This document shows, piece after piece, positions 1 through 10,334 of a stretch of 64,000 nucleotides of DNA. The position numbers were made by a program, and so were the translations under genes. The DNA is from Trichoplusia ni (Eukaryota > Arthropoda > Insecta > Lepidoptera > Noctuidae). Under the pieces are notes generated by a model, which was given only the letters and a program-made list of their open reading frames with translations, made no database searches and was not told the DNA's origin. Every line of letters starts with the position of its first letter. Position 1 is the stretch's first letter. The stretch covers positions 8,308,001 to 8,372,000 of the forward strand of contig NC_039494.1 of assembly GCF_003590095.1 (NCBI RefSeq), written 5' to 3'.

Positions 1-280
1 GAACAAATTTGTTACCTTTCTAGTAGATTCGGGTTTCTCCTATCGGAGCGCTTATCACGAGTAATTCAAAAGACGTATTTTTGGCATTGACTCTAGCACT
101 GTGTATCAAGACAAAAAAAAGGAGGCCATAGAGTCGAGAATAGTTGCAATTAAGACATTAATATACTAATATATCACTATAAACAGATATGAAATGCAAC
201 TATTTTCATACAGGAAAAATACGTAGATTGTTTGACAAAAGCTTCAAACACAACAGTAGGTACACTATCAAATACTGCAC

Positions 281-492
281 TGATAGCCGAGTGGTTGAGG
301 TCACCACACCAAACCCAGGGAGCGCGACGTGTCGCGGGTGCGATCCCCGCGTAGGATAAGCATTTGTGTGATCCACGAATGCTTGTCCCAAGTCAGGATG
401 TCTTTGTGCATGTGACTTGAATGTTTGTGAAACCCCCGCGACACAAGGATTAAATTTCTTAGTGCGGGAGTCGTTTAAAAAGTAAAAAAAAA
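281..492 (+). repeat. tRNA-derived SINE, family A, near full length
   Basis: Reference copy for family A. The head has a pol III A-box-like stretch (TAGCCGAGTGGTTGAGG) and a B-box-like stretch around 348-358. A body follows that reads GTGATCCACGAATGCTTGTC and GTGCATGTGACTTGAATG, and the copy ends in GGGAGTCGTTTAAAAA and an A-rich tail. About 16 further copies or fragments occur in this window. The tRNA-like head has no matching acceptor stem, so this is a SINE and not a tRNA gene. Confidence 0.85.
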
Positions 493-851
493 CATTCGAC
501 AAACACGTGAAAGACAAACAATTCGATCGTTTCCAAGGCACTTAAAGAATTCGTTGCGCGCCCGTTTCGCTTTTAGGACGTTCGCAATCCGCTAATATGA
601 TATGGCCTTAAGTACGAAATATGCTAATACTTAACGCCCTATCTTAGGTAACTGGATAAATAATTAGTTTCGACTTCATACAGTTTAGCACTCGTCGATA
701 AGGATCTGATTGAACATGCTGATATTTGCTCCGCGATTTCTCTACAACTAAATCTTATTTTAGAGATATTTATATCATTTTGTAACTAGATTTTGAAATT
801 AATCTATTAGAGACTGATATTTTCACGTGTTAATGGTGAAATTTATTAATT
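493..851. other. Unassigned AT-rich DNA
   Basis: No open frame with coding character, no RNA gene and no repeat that I recognise. Confidence 0.5.
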
Positions 852-1110
852 AACTAGCTGTTGCCCGCGACTTCGTCCGCCTGGTTAGAAGATATAAGTT
901 ATGATTTATACCTGCCCTATTTTTTCCACCTTTTCCATTGTATCTTCGCTCCTATTAGTCGCAGCGTGATGGTATAAAGCATATAACCTTCCTCGATTAA
1001 TGGTCTATTCAACACTAAAACATTTTTTCAATTTGGATCAGGAGCTCCTGAGATTAGGGCGTCCAAACAAACAAACTCTGCACCTTTATATATTAAGTAT
1101 AGATATAGAT
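852..1110 (+). repeat. Interspersed repeat, family D
   Basis: Starts ACTAGCTGTTGCCCGCGAC and runs through TCGCTCCTATTAGTCGCAGC and TTCCTCGATTAATGGTC to a TATATATTAAGTATAGAT end. It is a common lepidopteran repeat of roughly 250 bp. Its start resembles the reversed end of family E, so the two families are probably related. No protein is encoded. Confidence 0.75.
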
Positions 1111-1675
1111 TAGATGGCAAGTCATGGATATGATAATTGAATAGATAAATATTTTTTTGGTGAGGCCAAAAACAAATATGTCTAGACTAGAATCCGTCTT
1201 AAAGTTTAGAATTAAGAAAACCAGCTACCTCACTGCGGGCGATTTCAGATAACAATATTTGGAATCCAGGTTTCCACACGATGTTTACCTTCACCGTTAG
1301 ACAGTAGCGCCACAAAAATATTAAAACAGCACTTTTGTCTATTGTTACTTTGCCTGCGTTGGGATCGAATCTGCACCTCGTCCAATCCATGCAGAACCGT
1401 AAGTATACGACACTATACCTATTTACAGCTATTCCAACAGTCTAGAAAGTTCTAAATTACTTATTACTGACATAATATTGTCAAAAACAAAATTCTGTCT
1501 TCGTATGGCTCGTAATTATTATAAATACTAATTTATGTTGCTCTAATAGGGTCCTATACTAAATAAGATTTAGGATGCGGACACAGTCATAGGCGGAAGC
1601 GATTTTAATATATCGTTGACGTTGAACGTCTTAGATTTCTTCTGACCGAGATTAAACTTGGTTGAGTTACCCGAA
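1111..1675. other. No gene; one LINE 3'-end fragment inside
   Basis: A short minus-strand fragment at about 1335-1400 (ACTTTGCCTGCGTTGGGATC) matches the repeats at 17141-17260 and 63840-63965. Nothing else is recognisable. Confidence 0.45.
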
Positions 1676-1781
1676 AACCCTACTAATATTTTAAACGCGA
1701 AGTTTTTTGCATGGATGTTTGTGCCTCTTTCACGTAAAAACCATTGAACGGATTTAGACAACGTGGTACACATGTATATAG
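1676..1781 (+). repeat. Interspersed repeat, family E (fragment)
   Basis: Reads CTACTAATATTTTAAACGCG, then GGATGTTTGTGCCTCTTTC and CATTGAACGGATTTAGAC. This is the recurring block of family E, which resembles LINE 3' ends. Confidence 0.65.
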
Positions 1782-2040
1782 TACTAGCTGTTGCCCGCGA
1801 CTTCGTCCGCGTGGTTAGGAGATATAAGTTGGGAATTTTTGAACGGAAGCCCTCGAAGATGAATAGTTTTCCCCGTTTTTATTAGTTGCAGCGTGATGCT
1901 ATATAGCCTAAAACCTTCCTCGATGAATGGTCTATTGAACACAATTTGAACCAGCAGTTCCTGAGATTAGCGCGTTCAAACAAACAAACTGTTCAGCATC
2001 ACTTGTTTGGTTGTTTGATATTAGTAAATATAGATATAAC
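1782..2040 (+). repeat. Interspersed repeat, family D
   Basis: Second family D copy, directly abutting the E fragment on its left. It has the same landmarks as the copy at 852. Confidence 0.75.
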
Positions 2041-3127
2041 CAGAACATGTAGGAACATAAGGAATAGTTTATATCTCGACTTTATGCTCCCATGGGACAA
2101 TTTCCGATTTTTAGCGGTTGCGTCCGCGGGCCACAGTTGTTATTACATTAAAATGATATTCTAAGTCAAAAAAATATTTGTGATATCGCTTTTCCTTTCC
2201 AAATGGCAACCTTAGCTAAAGATTAAGCTATAAATAAGTATCGTGGTGGCACTAACAACGTTATAACTTATATTTAAGTGTAAGCATTTGCGATGTCACT
2301 TAGTCAGAATTGTGTAACTGTATCGAAACTGTTTTCGGAGTTTTCGATTTAATTAGACTATTCTACCATTGAGAACGGATTACGAAATAGGTAAATGATT
2401 AAAAAGGATGAAATTCATATACATGAAAAGATATTTTTACATTCAAAAGTTGCTTTTCCAATGTTTGTAAAACTCAAAAATTTGAAAAAACCAGGTTACA
2501 TACCAGTAGGATTCGAGACGCCGCGCCGGTGGTTCCGTACAGACAGGCTAAAGAAAGCAATTTTCCCAAAGAAATTCCATTCATCACCCATCAAATGGTT
2601 TACCGAACCTTTGCTTAACCAGTATCCTCAGGTTTTTGCGACAACAGAAATACATCATCCGTTAAAATTTGTCAACCATCTTTTAAGGTTCATGAGATAT
2701 AGCCTGGTAACAGACGGATAGACAGCGGTGCCTCAGAAAGCCTCTATTCAGACCATTTTTTTTCACCTTTAACTAAGGCACTCCTATAAATTAACATACA
2801 CCTTAAGCATCTAATTGAGCCTAGACAAAAATCTAGATACCTACCAAACTAGGAAAACCCTACCTAAAATTATCTAAGTGCTTTCACTGCATACCTCGTG
2901 AGGCACTAGTCGTGAAGCTTATGGGCGTACCACAAATACATAAGATGGGCAAAGACGCTGGTTTAGGTAACTCTGCATCTAGGACAAGACTGCACCCATC
3001 GTGACCGTTAGGGATGGGACTAGGTGCTAATATGTTATCGATATTTCTTGAATATATTTTTATGTTAGGGTAATATATTTCAACTCTGGTTTTTTGTTTA
3101 ATTTAAAATATGGTACCTTAAAAGCAC
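2041..3127. other. No gene seen; old repeat DNA
   Basis: A 108-codon open frame at 2395-2721 reads through the recurring noncoding block GGTTCCGTACAGACAGGCTA and the ATGAGATATAGCCTGGT stretch shared with other family O copies. I do not call it a gene. Confidence 0.5.
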
Positions 3128-3238
3128 GGAGAAACTCTTTATGAAATAGGTCACCCATCCACGGACTGTCTGTATTGAGTGTAGCTTAACCTGTGATCGG
3201 TTAACTTGTGGAGTTGTGGCTTAGCCACAAGCTCCTTT
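3128..3238 (+). repeat. Family F fragment (LINE 3'-end type)
   Basis: Contains GGTCACCCATCCACGGAC and AGCTTAACCTGTGATCGGTT, shared with the longer family F copies at 5643 and 9726. Confidence 0.6.
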
Positions 3239-3240
3239 GT

Positions 3241-3447
3241 AACACCGAGTGGTTCAGGTAATCATGCCCAAAAACCCAGTGAACACGACGTGTCGCGAGT
3301 TTGATCCCTGCGTAGGACAAGCGTTTTTGTGATCCACGAATGCTTGTCCTGAGTCTGGGTGTCTTTGTGCATGTGACGTGAATGATTATGAAACTCCCCC
3401 GAGACACTAGGATTAATATCATTAACTGGAGAGTTAAATAAAATAAA
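3241..3447 (+). repeat. SINE family A
   Basis: Diverged copy. The A-box region (CACCGAGTGGTTCAGG) and the body GATCCACGAATGCTTGTCCT are clear. Confidence 0.75.
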
Positions 3448-3682
3448 ATTGGCACCAAGACAAGTATTAATAATAAATAAGACGACGAACACGCTAAGAC
3501 AATTAACAATAATAATTAACGTCCACAATTCGATTGAGTATCGCCAATTATTGCGGATTCATAATTAATTGATCTTCAATTGTTTGTAAGGTGCCAGGCG
3601 TCATTTGCAGAACCATTGATTGACCTATAAGATTATTAATGAGCTATTTTTAACCGACTTTTAAAAAAAGGAGGTTCTCAAT

Positions 3683-3893
3683 TAAGTATTTGACAAAAAA
3701 AATTGTATAGTCCGTCAGATAGATTTTCAAGTTTATTTGGGGTTTGTGACATATTATTATAATCTCGTGTGACGTCACTTGCCAGTACACTTTTTTTTGC
3801 AAATGATATTATTAGCGCCCTAATCTACCTTACTTTTCAATGATATAATAAGATTAAAATACGTATTGTATTTTTTTGGACATCTACATTAGG
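3683..3893. mobile_element. MITE family J copy, diverged
   Basis: Starts AAGTATTTGAC and contains the CGTGTGACGTCAC centre typical of this family. It appears inserted into a family S stretch (TTTTTAACCGACTTTTAAAA) that begins near 3648. The right end is approximate. Confidence 0.5.
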
Positions 3894-3909
3894 GGAAACT
3901 AAATTTGAC

Positions 3910-4035
3910 TGGGCTGTTGGTATAGTGGTTAATGGATCCGACTTCTATTCCGGAGGTCATGGGTTGGATTCCCACCCAGGACAAATGTTTGTGTGATGAG
4001 CGCGACCATATTTATGTTCTTATAACACTTATTCT
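3910..4035 (+). repeat. SINE family B, 5' part
   Basis: tRNA-like head GGGCTGTTGGTATAGTGGTT with a B-box-like GGGTTGGATTCCCAC, then CAGGACAAATGTTTGTGTGA. The 3' half is lost or diverged. Confidence 0.7.
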
Positions 4036-4605
4036 CTAAACAGAGTTCGAACATTAAATACGACTAAAGACTGATAAATTGTAGTTTTTATGTTTAAAAC
4101 AACATGTCAATGATTCTTTTTTGTAATTTTTACTTACTTTGTTATTTGGATTACAAATGGACCTACAAATTTATACACTTTTGTAGATATAACATAGTGG
4201 CCTATAATAACTTATGAACATCAAAAATACACTATATGAAACACAATATAAAACTCTGTCGTCAGCAAATAAACTTATTTGAATCGATTCAACATTCAGT
4301 TTAATCATAACAAAAAAAATCCTGCAACAAAAACTATCGATAAAACATCGCCATGTCGCATCACTACTCGCAATTCGAAGAACGGTAACATGACGGGCGC
4401 GGCAGATGGACTGCGCTTGCGCATCACATACACACATACACATCAATATTGTTTATTTATACATTCAAGTACAGTTCTTGTTAGAGTTGAATGGCTCGTT
4501 ACTGGAAAACGTTTGGTTTTCAAACGAATAGGGCATTTGTCTAGATCTAATAATATAAAACTGTTTAGTCCGTCAAACATGTATCCAAAATATATTTAAA
4601 AAAAA
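4036..4605. other. No gene seen
   Basis: AT-rich apart from a small CpG-rich spot with TGCGCTTGCGCA near 4410-4421, a palindrome resembling an NRF1/EWG site. The open frames here have no coding character. Confidence 0.45.
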
Positions 4606-4815
4606 AAGCGGACAACATCACATACATTGTTCCGAACCCAAAGTAAGTTGCTAAAGCGCTTGTGTTATGGAATTCAGATACAACGAAGGTACCACAAACA
4701 CCCAGACCCGAGACAATGTAGAAATGTGTTACATTGACCCGACCGGGGATCAAACCCGGGACCTCAGAGCTAACGACACCTTGAAAGCGGTGCGTACGCC
4801 ACTCGACCACGTAGG
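4606..4815 (-). repeat. tRNA-derived SINE, family C
   Basis: Reference copy for family C, reversed. From the right it reads a tRNA-like head with GTCGAGTGGCGTACGCAC and the B-box-like GGGTTTGATCCCC, then CTACATTGTCTCGGGTCTGG and TACCTTCGTTGTATCTGAA, and ends near a GTTGTCCGC stretch and an A-run. The long variable region suggests a class II tRNA ancestor (inference). Confidence 0.75.
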
Positions 4816-5165
4816 TCGTCGTATAAAAATTTCATCAACTTTGGTTTAGTAGTTTTTATCTAAAAACGTACTAATATTATTTTAACGGCAAAAACTTGTA
4901 TGTTTAAGCAAGCAACCTTCGAGGAATCCTATTAAAATAAAAAAGAGAACGCATCCTTTTATTACTTAGTTTTTAATGTTATTTTTTTCTTCATATTACA
5001 ATTAATTTAATTATTTCCGAGTGTATAAAAATTGAAGATTCCACTTATTTTTATGATCATAAAAGGATGGTCTGACCTTCTGTTTCGAAGGTTTTCGTTC
5101 TTGTTTTTGGACTTAAAAGAAGGAATAAATATTTAATGATTATTATTTAGTTAATTGTTAATTAA

Positions 5166-5372
5166 TATCCTACTAATATTATAAACGCGAAAGTTTGTAT
5201 GTATGGATGTTTGTTACTCTTTCACGCAGAAACTACTGAACGGATTTGAACAAAGTTTGCAAAACAGATAGTTTATAACCTGGATTAACATATGATATTA
5301 GGCCGATTTTATTTTTCCGTGGCTTCATTTTCGATTTGCAGCAGGCGGAGCAGCTGGCAACAGCTAGTGAAT
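5166..5372 (+). repeat. Interspersed repeat, family E, near full
   Basis: Reads CCTACTAATATTATAAACGC to GGCAACAGCTAGTG. The right end, reversed, gives CTAGCTGTTGCC, the same terminus as family D. Confidence 0.75.
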
Positions 5373-5642
5373 AGATTCAATATTCAATTTGGGGAAGGTT
5401 TTGCCCAACTCATGAGTTGATGGACAAAATACTGGTAAGTCTATAAAAATGGGCAACATGGCATGGACTGATATCATAAAGACATAATAAAGGAACTGGA
5501 AAAGGATAGTCAACATAATCAATAAAGCTCCGTTCTGAACTTTACTCTCCCGTGATAATTTTGTGTGACGCCGAAATTTCACTCTCATCATTTTTTCAGA
5601 ACGCACCTTAAGAAGCCTCTACCCTCTAAGTCTACCTGAAAT

Positions 5643-5975
5643 ATCATCATTGGCCTAGCCTTTTCCCAACTATGTTGGGGTCGGCTACCGGTTTCAGCTA
5701 AGCACCAGTGTTTTACAAGGAGCGACTGCCTATCTGTCCTCCTCAACCCAGTTACCTGGGCAACACGATACCCCTTGGTTAGACTGGTTGTCAGACTTTT
5801 CAAGCTTCTGACTACCTGTAACGACTGTCAAAGATGTAGAAAGGACAGCCGGGACCCACAATTTAACGTGCCTTCCGACTCGTTATGACAAAGATGGTCA
5901 CCCATCTACGGACCAACCGCGTCAAGCATAGCTTAACCTGTGATCGTTTCACTTATGCGGTTATAGCTCGCGAGC
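5643..5975 (+). repeat. Family F repeat, long copy
   Basis: Reference copy of family F. Landmarks are AGCCTTTTCCCAACTATG, CAGTGTTTTACAAGGAGCG, CCTGGGCAACACGATACC and CTTAACCTGTGATCG. Reversed, the family ends in GGATGATGATG-type tails (as at 10070), so it is best read as a LINE 3' untranslated region. The open frame through it is repeated noncoding DNA. Confidence 0.7.
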
Positions 5976-6642
5976 TCCTATAATCGTCTACCTCCAATAA
6001 TCGTCCTAAATAAATCGAAACTTTCCTATAGAATACATATTACCTAAAGCCAAATGTAGGAACCTAGCAACATGAATTCTCACTATCTCAACAGGTTTAG
6101 ATCTAGCCCTGTTCCCTTTCTCTTGTACACTTAATTAACGCCAACACTCGGCCACAGGTAGGAAGAACAATGGCTGACGAAAATGGACCTTAATTGCTTT
6201 CAAATATTGATTAAAATAAAACCCAGTTACGTGAAAGTAGGACTAGCGACACTGAAGGTTACATAAAATAGGCTACAGAAAAACAAATCGAATGGGAGAT
6301 TTTCAATATTTTGGCACTGACCAAAAAATTGGAAGACCGTAATAACCTTTACTTTCAAAGTCAAAATGGCTATGGAATACAGCCTGGTGACGGAAGGACG
6401 GCGAAAACTAAATCCCCAGTAATGAAGATCCCTATTTTTATGATTTCTCTTTGCATACGCAAGCCTAAAATACGAATACATTACCAAGACATGTACATAT
6501 ATTGTTAGAGTTCCAAAAACATTTCACATGAGAAGCGATAAACAATTATGTTTTTCAGGAGCTGTGTACATATATCCACAATAAGTTATCTATTAAGAAA
6601 TGGTGTATAGGTATATTTTTTCTGTTTTATCCTGTAGTTATT
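5976..6642. other. No gene seen; family O-like relic
   Basis: About 6225-6420 resembles the recurring block with GACACTGAAGGTTACAT and CAGCCTGGTGACGGAAGGAC, an old LINE 3' region. The rest is unassigned. Confidence 0.45.
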
Positions 6643-6805
6643 GCACGAGTAGCAGAGTACTATAGCTAACCACGCCAAATCCACTATGCGGGATATACAC
6701 GGTACCAATTCGGCTTAGGTCGAGTAATTGCTCCACAAAGCCAGGGTATCTTAGTGCATGTAACTTAAACAACAATCCCCCCTTCTGAGACATGGTTTAA
6801 ATTCT
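6643..6805 (+). repeat. SINE family A, old copy
   Basis: Heavily diverged; ACCACGCCAAATCC and TTAGTGCATGTAACTTAAAC identify it. Confidence 0.45.
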
Positions 6806-6834
6806 TTATCCAAAATCAAAACCTATATATGCAG

Positions 6835-7088
6835 GACTAGCTGTTGCCCGCGACTTCGTCCGCGTGGTTAGAAGATATAAGTTATGATTTATACCTGCCC
6901 TGTTTTTTTCCACATATTCCATTGTACCTTCGCTCCTATTAGTCGCAGCGTGATGGTATATAGCCTAAAATCTTCATCGATGAATGGTCTATTCAATACA
7001 ATATTTTTTCAATTTAAACTAGTTCCTGAGATTAGCGCGTTCAAACGAACAAACTCTTCAGCTTTATATATTAGTATAGAGTATAGAT
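6835..7088 (+). repeat. Interspersed repeat, family D
   Basis: Well preserved copy, from ACTAGCTGTTGCCCGCG to TATATTAGTATAGAG. Confidence 0.8.
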
Positions 7089-7352
7089 AGGCAAAGCACT
7101 TTTGAACGTCAAGTCATTTACATAAAAAAAATCAGTAGAAGAGTTTTAACTACCAAAACGCAAAGTCCATAAGTTAAACCAAAAATTAACTATCCGAGCG
7201 TAGTTAACTGTACCTACGTAAGGGAAAGGGTTACACAACCCGATAACAGCTCGCTGTATGTAAATACTGCGGTTACTTTCCAAACTCGCGATCTACATTT
7301 AACTGGTAATGTCTTTTGATGGGGAACTGTCGTTTATCTTACTACTACTTTA

Positions 7353-7602
7353 ACGGGCCTGTTGGTCTAGTGGTTAGTGACCCTGACTGCTATACCAGAG
7401 GTCGCGGGTTCGATTCCCGCCCAGGACAAATGTTTGTGTGATGAGCATGATCATTTGTTCTGGTGTTTTGGTGTAATTTATCTATAACATGTATGTATTT
7501 AGAAATTATAAGTAAGTTTATCAGTTGTCTGGTTACCATAACACACGCTCTGCTTAGCTTGGGATCAGATAACCGTGTGTGAGCTGTCCCAGGATATATT
7601 AT
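7353..7602 (+). repeat. SINE family B, full length
   Basis: Reference copy for family B. The head is GGGCCTGTTGGTCTAGTGGT, with the B-box GGGTTCGATTCCC at 7409-7421. The body is CAGGACAAATGTTTGTGTGA, TATCAGTTGTCTGGTTACC and GCTGTCCCAGGATATA. No acceptor stem pairs with the head, so it is not a tRNA gene. Confidence 0.85.
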
Positions 7603-7605
7603 ATT

Positions 7606-7802
7606 ATTACTAATATTATAAACGCGAAAGTTTTTAGGTAGGAATGTTTGGTAATCTTTCACGTAAAAACCACTGAACGGATTTAGACGGATTTTAGTAG
7701 ACATACAGTTTATAACCAGAATTAACTAGGCGTCGACTATTTTATGTTCCCGTGGGATCATCTTCGATTTGTAGTGGGCGGATCCGGGGGCAACAGCTAG
7801 TA
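7606..7802 (+). repeat. Interspersed repeat, family E
   Basis: Directly follows the SINE B copy. From ACTAATATTATAAACGCG to GGGCAACAGCTAGT. Confidence 0.75.
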
Positions 7803-8023
7803 ATGTAAGTTGCGATCCCTTCTCTTGCAGACTATCGCGGGTAACGTACCTACCTAATATTTCTTTTTAATTTGTCGAGTCTTTTGTCTAATATTGAGAC
7901 ATGACAGTATAATATACCAGTCAAGTGTGAGTAGGACTTTTGAAACTCCAGGGATCCGTTCGAAGGCTTATAAAATAGTGCAAAAAAAGAATTGCAACTT
8001 TTCCAATTTTTCCAAAGTCAAAA

Positions 8024-8385
8024 GGGTATTTGACAGAAAGAAATTTGAAGTCCTGAGAATGATTCATTATTAAATGATGTAACGGTACCCCCCGATAAAT
8101 ATGCGTGAGTAAACCGTTACATCATTTAATAATTTTAAGTCCGTCAGTCATTTTTCAAAAAATATTAGAAAAGTGATTTTCATTTATCGCGTCAGCAAAA
8201 ATGAAGCGGATGCAGCTAAATAAAAAATCGTGTGACGTCACTAACCAGCACGCTTTTTACGAGCAAGTAATGTTACCCTACGACCATACATTTCATCATA
8301 TTAAATGCCTATCTAAATAATCGTCCTATCTTTTTGATGATAAAATTAAAAATATCTACGTTTTCAATATTTTTTTGACAAAACC
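8024..8385. mobile_element. MITE family J copy with nested palindrome
   Basis: The left end GGGTATTTGAC matches the family J terminal repeat and the centre has CGTGTGACGTCAC. The right end is diverged near TTTTTTTGACAAAAC. A second, palindromic mini-element sits inside at 8066-8133. Confidence 0.55.
8066..8133. repeat. Perfect 21-bp inverted repeat (mini family M element)
   Basis: Arms at 8066-8086 (ATTATTAAATGATGTAACGG and one more base) and 8113-8133 are exact reverse complements with a 26-nt spacer. The arm ends resemble the ATGATGNNACGGTTTA ends of the longer family M copy at 40460-40640, so this is probably an internally deleted copy. Confidence 0.8.
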
Positions 8386-8480
8386 TTATTAAAAACTATC
8401 CAAGAAATATCCGGGAGGGTTCCTTACAAGCGACCTTGCAACCATAATTAATACAGAGCTATCAATTCGATGGCGACTGA

Positions 8481-8660
8481 CCTGAAGTTGACATTTCCGC
8501 CTGGAACGATGAATTATTCAAACTCACGACCCGAGGAATGTATGAGATTGTTATTTATGAAGACAAATTGGCTTTAGAAACTGTCGTTCAGTTTAAAGCG
8601 GTAGATGAATCTGTGGATAATGATGGCGGTAATTGTTTCTTAAAATTATTTAAAGAAGAA
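8481..8660 (+). pseudogene. Coding-like fragment of unknown product, cut by a SINE
   Basis: I do not recognise this protein. After an in-frame TGA at 8478-8480, about 60 codons read without interruption and look like real protein. They begin PEVDISAWNDELFKL, followed by a segment starting TTRGMYEIVIYEDKLALE and another starting NDGGNCFLKLFKEE. The mix of acidic, aromatic and aliphatic residues and purine-rich first codon positions differ from the surrounding AT-rich frames. The frame then runs into an antisense SINE A copy at about 8655. No clear splice acceptor sits at its left edge. It could be an exon fragment of a decayed gene or a piece of a transposon protein. Both the coding nature and the pseudogene label are inferences. 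Confidence 0.4.
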
Positions 8661-8843
8661 GACTCCCGTATTAAGGAGTTTAATGCTTGTGTCGCGGGGG
8701 GTTTCACAAACATTTTGAGTCACATGCACAAGCATTCGTGAATCAATCAAAAATGATAGTTTTACGCGGGGATCGAACTCGCGATCGCGTCGCGCTCAGT
8801 ATTTGGCGTGCTGACCGCAGCCACTCGACTATCCGTGCAGTCA
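8650..8843 (-). repeat. SINE family A, internally deleted
   Basis: Reversed copy. The tail GACTCCCGTATTAAGG is on the left and the head CACTCGACTATCCGTGCAG on the right. The middle, CCAGACTCAGGACAAGC in other copies, is missing. Confidence 0.75.
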
Positions 8844-9585
8844 ATTAAATTGAATTTATTTTGTAAGTAGTATACATCATTACCATTTATAAGCTGCTTT
8901 CTTAATTTCTGAACGAATGATTGCCTGTCAGCTCATGATTAAGGACTGCGGTTGGTTCCGAAACTAATTGGGTAAACCCGATAAATACGCGTCTGTAAAT
9001 AAAAAATTGGTCTGTAAACTAATTTTGGATCGTACTAACTATTGCTAAACTCCTTTTTTTTTTTTTTACATACCTGTTGTAGAATCTACAGAAACACATG
9101 ATACAGCCCGGGGACAGGCGATCACATACAGACGACATACAGACTGTCAGCCAGACTCCTAAACGGACGGACAGACAAGCAGTCAGACGAACAGACGGCG
9201 GATATACAGACGGATGGAGAGCCAGGTGGCAAATGGACGAACGACTTTAGTAAAAGAGTTTTATCATTTGGAAACAGAACTCTAACAACATACTTTAGAT
9301 ATTTATAAACAGATTTACACTTCCACTTCGAGAATTATCACTCGCGATGGCAAAGACGTGAATATATAAATATGTATGTATTGTACAGAGAGATCCGGTC
9401 CACCATCCGCCTCGTCAAATCGACCTCGCGAATAACGTTCACACGATTTCTCACACCTATTGAAATGGTTCCGTATTTTAAAATCACGACTTTTCAAAGA
9501 CATGTCTTTAAGATAACACTTCAAATTATACAGCGGGTAGCAAGGGGCCTACCGACACTTCTTATGTGATATTTAAAAGACTGTC
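8844..9585. other. No gene; family M trace and ACAG-rich stretch
   Basis: About 8925-9010 matches family M (GGTTGGTTCCGAAACTA, then CCCGATAAATACGCG). About 9105-9235 is a degenerate CAGACAGACGGA stretch of the family O type. The frame at 9372-9569 has no recognisable product. Confidence 0.5.
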
Positions 9586-9725
9586 GTGCCGCAGGTTCGA
9601 TCCTCGCATAGGACAAGGATGTGTGATCCACGAATGCTTGTTCTGAGTCTGGGTGTCTTTGTGCATGTGATTTGTGTTTGTGAAACCCAAGAAACAAGGA
9701 TTAAATTTCTAGTACGGGAGTCGGG
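9586..9725 (+). repeat. SINE family A, 5'-truncated
   Basis: Starts at the B-box (GGTTCGATCCTCGC) and runs to the GTACGGGAGTCGG tail. Confidence 0.75.
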
Positions 9726-10062
9726 GCCAAACTATAACTGCAAAAGTGAATCGATCACAGGTTAAGCTACGCTTGATGCGGTCAGTCCGTGGGCGGGTGA
9801 CCATCTATGTTAAAACGAGTTCCTCCATGTTTCGGAAGGCATGTTATCTTGTGGGCTGTTATTTACACATCTTTTTAAATCGTTATGGGTAGTCAGAAAG
9901 CTAGAAAGTCTGACAACCAGTCTAACCAAGCGGTATCGTGTTGCCCAGGTAACTGGGTTGAGGAGGTCAGATAAGCAGTCGCTCCTTGTAAAACACTGGT
10001 ACTTATTAGCTGAATCCGATTAGACTGGAAGCCGACCCCAACATAGTTTGGAAAGGCTAGGA
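9726..10062 (-). repeat. Family F repeat, long copy
   Basis: Reverse orientation of the copy at 5643. CGATCACAGGTTAAGCTACG lies on the left and CCAACATAGTTTGGAAAGGC on the right, running into GGATGATGGTG. Confidence 0.7.
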
Positions 10063-10094
10063 TGATGGTGAGTCGGTATTTGAAATGTACTCAC

Positions 10095-10182
10095 CAGCAG
10101 GTCTGGGCCGTCGTCTTGGTGTCGGTGGGCGCCGCTTGAGGCTCAGGTCAACTGGTTCCAGCTGTATCGGTGGTCCACATGC
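10095..10182 (-). CDS. Internal exon of a KLF3/8/12-like zinc-finger transcription factor gene (CtBP-motif exon)
   Basis: On the minus strand an 88-nt GC-rich segment is bounded by a good acceptor (TGTATTGTTACAG at 10183-10195) and a strong donor (GTGAGT from 10094). Only one of its three frames is open. It reads ACGPPIQLEPVDLSLKRR, then PPTPRRRPRPAG, with one base left over. PVDLS is the PxDLS motif that recruits the corepressor CtBP. In vertebrate KLF3 the motif lies in a similar short context (IQMEPVDLTVNKR), which is why I name that family. The zinc fingers are not in the window and would lie to the left. The upstream exon at 19199-19255 ends in matching phase. Other PxDLS proteins remain possible. 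The exon itself is well supported; the family is inference. Confidence 0.55.
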
Positions 10183-10291
10183 CTGTAACAATACATTTAG
10201 ACATTCAGACGATTTTGTTATTCTAAGAGAGCCTGAGCGCTGGTTTTATTATGATTTTCAACCGATTACAAAAAAAAAGAGAAACAGCACG

Positions 10292-10334
10292 AAACAGGCA
10301 TAAAAAAATCGTATGCAATTTTTTATGCCTGTTT
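10292..10334. repeat. 16-bp perfect hairpin
   Basis: AAACAGGCATAAAAAA at 10292-10307 and its exact reverse complement at 10319-10334, with an 11-nt loop. It lies about 110 bp upstream, in the minus-strand sense, of the KLF-like exon's acceptor, that is inside the intron. Confidence 0.75.

Noticed and set aside
2395..2721. 108-codon ORF as a gene
   Set aside because: It runs through the recurring noncoding family O blocks and has no domain or splice context.
5588..5803. Repeated peptide reading LVKHWCLAETGSRPQHSWEK
   Set aside because: The same reading occurs wherever family F lies in that orientation, with frameshifts. It is a LINE 3' untranslated region, not a protein family.
7353..7430. 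tRNA gene
   Set aside because: The A- and B-box-like blocks recur in many dispersed copies, with no acceptor stem pairing and a long non-tRNA body. These are SINE heads.
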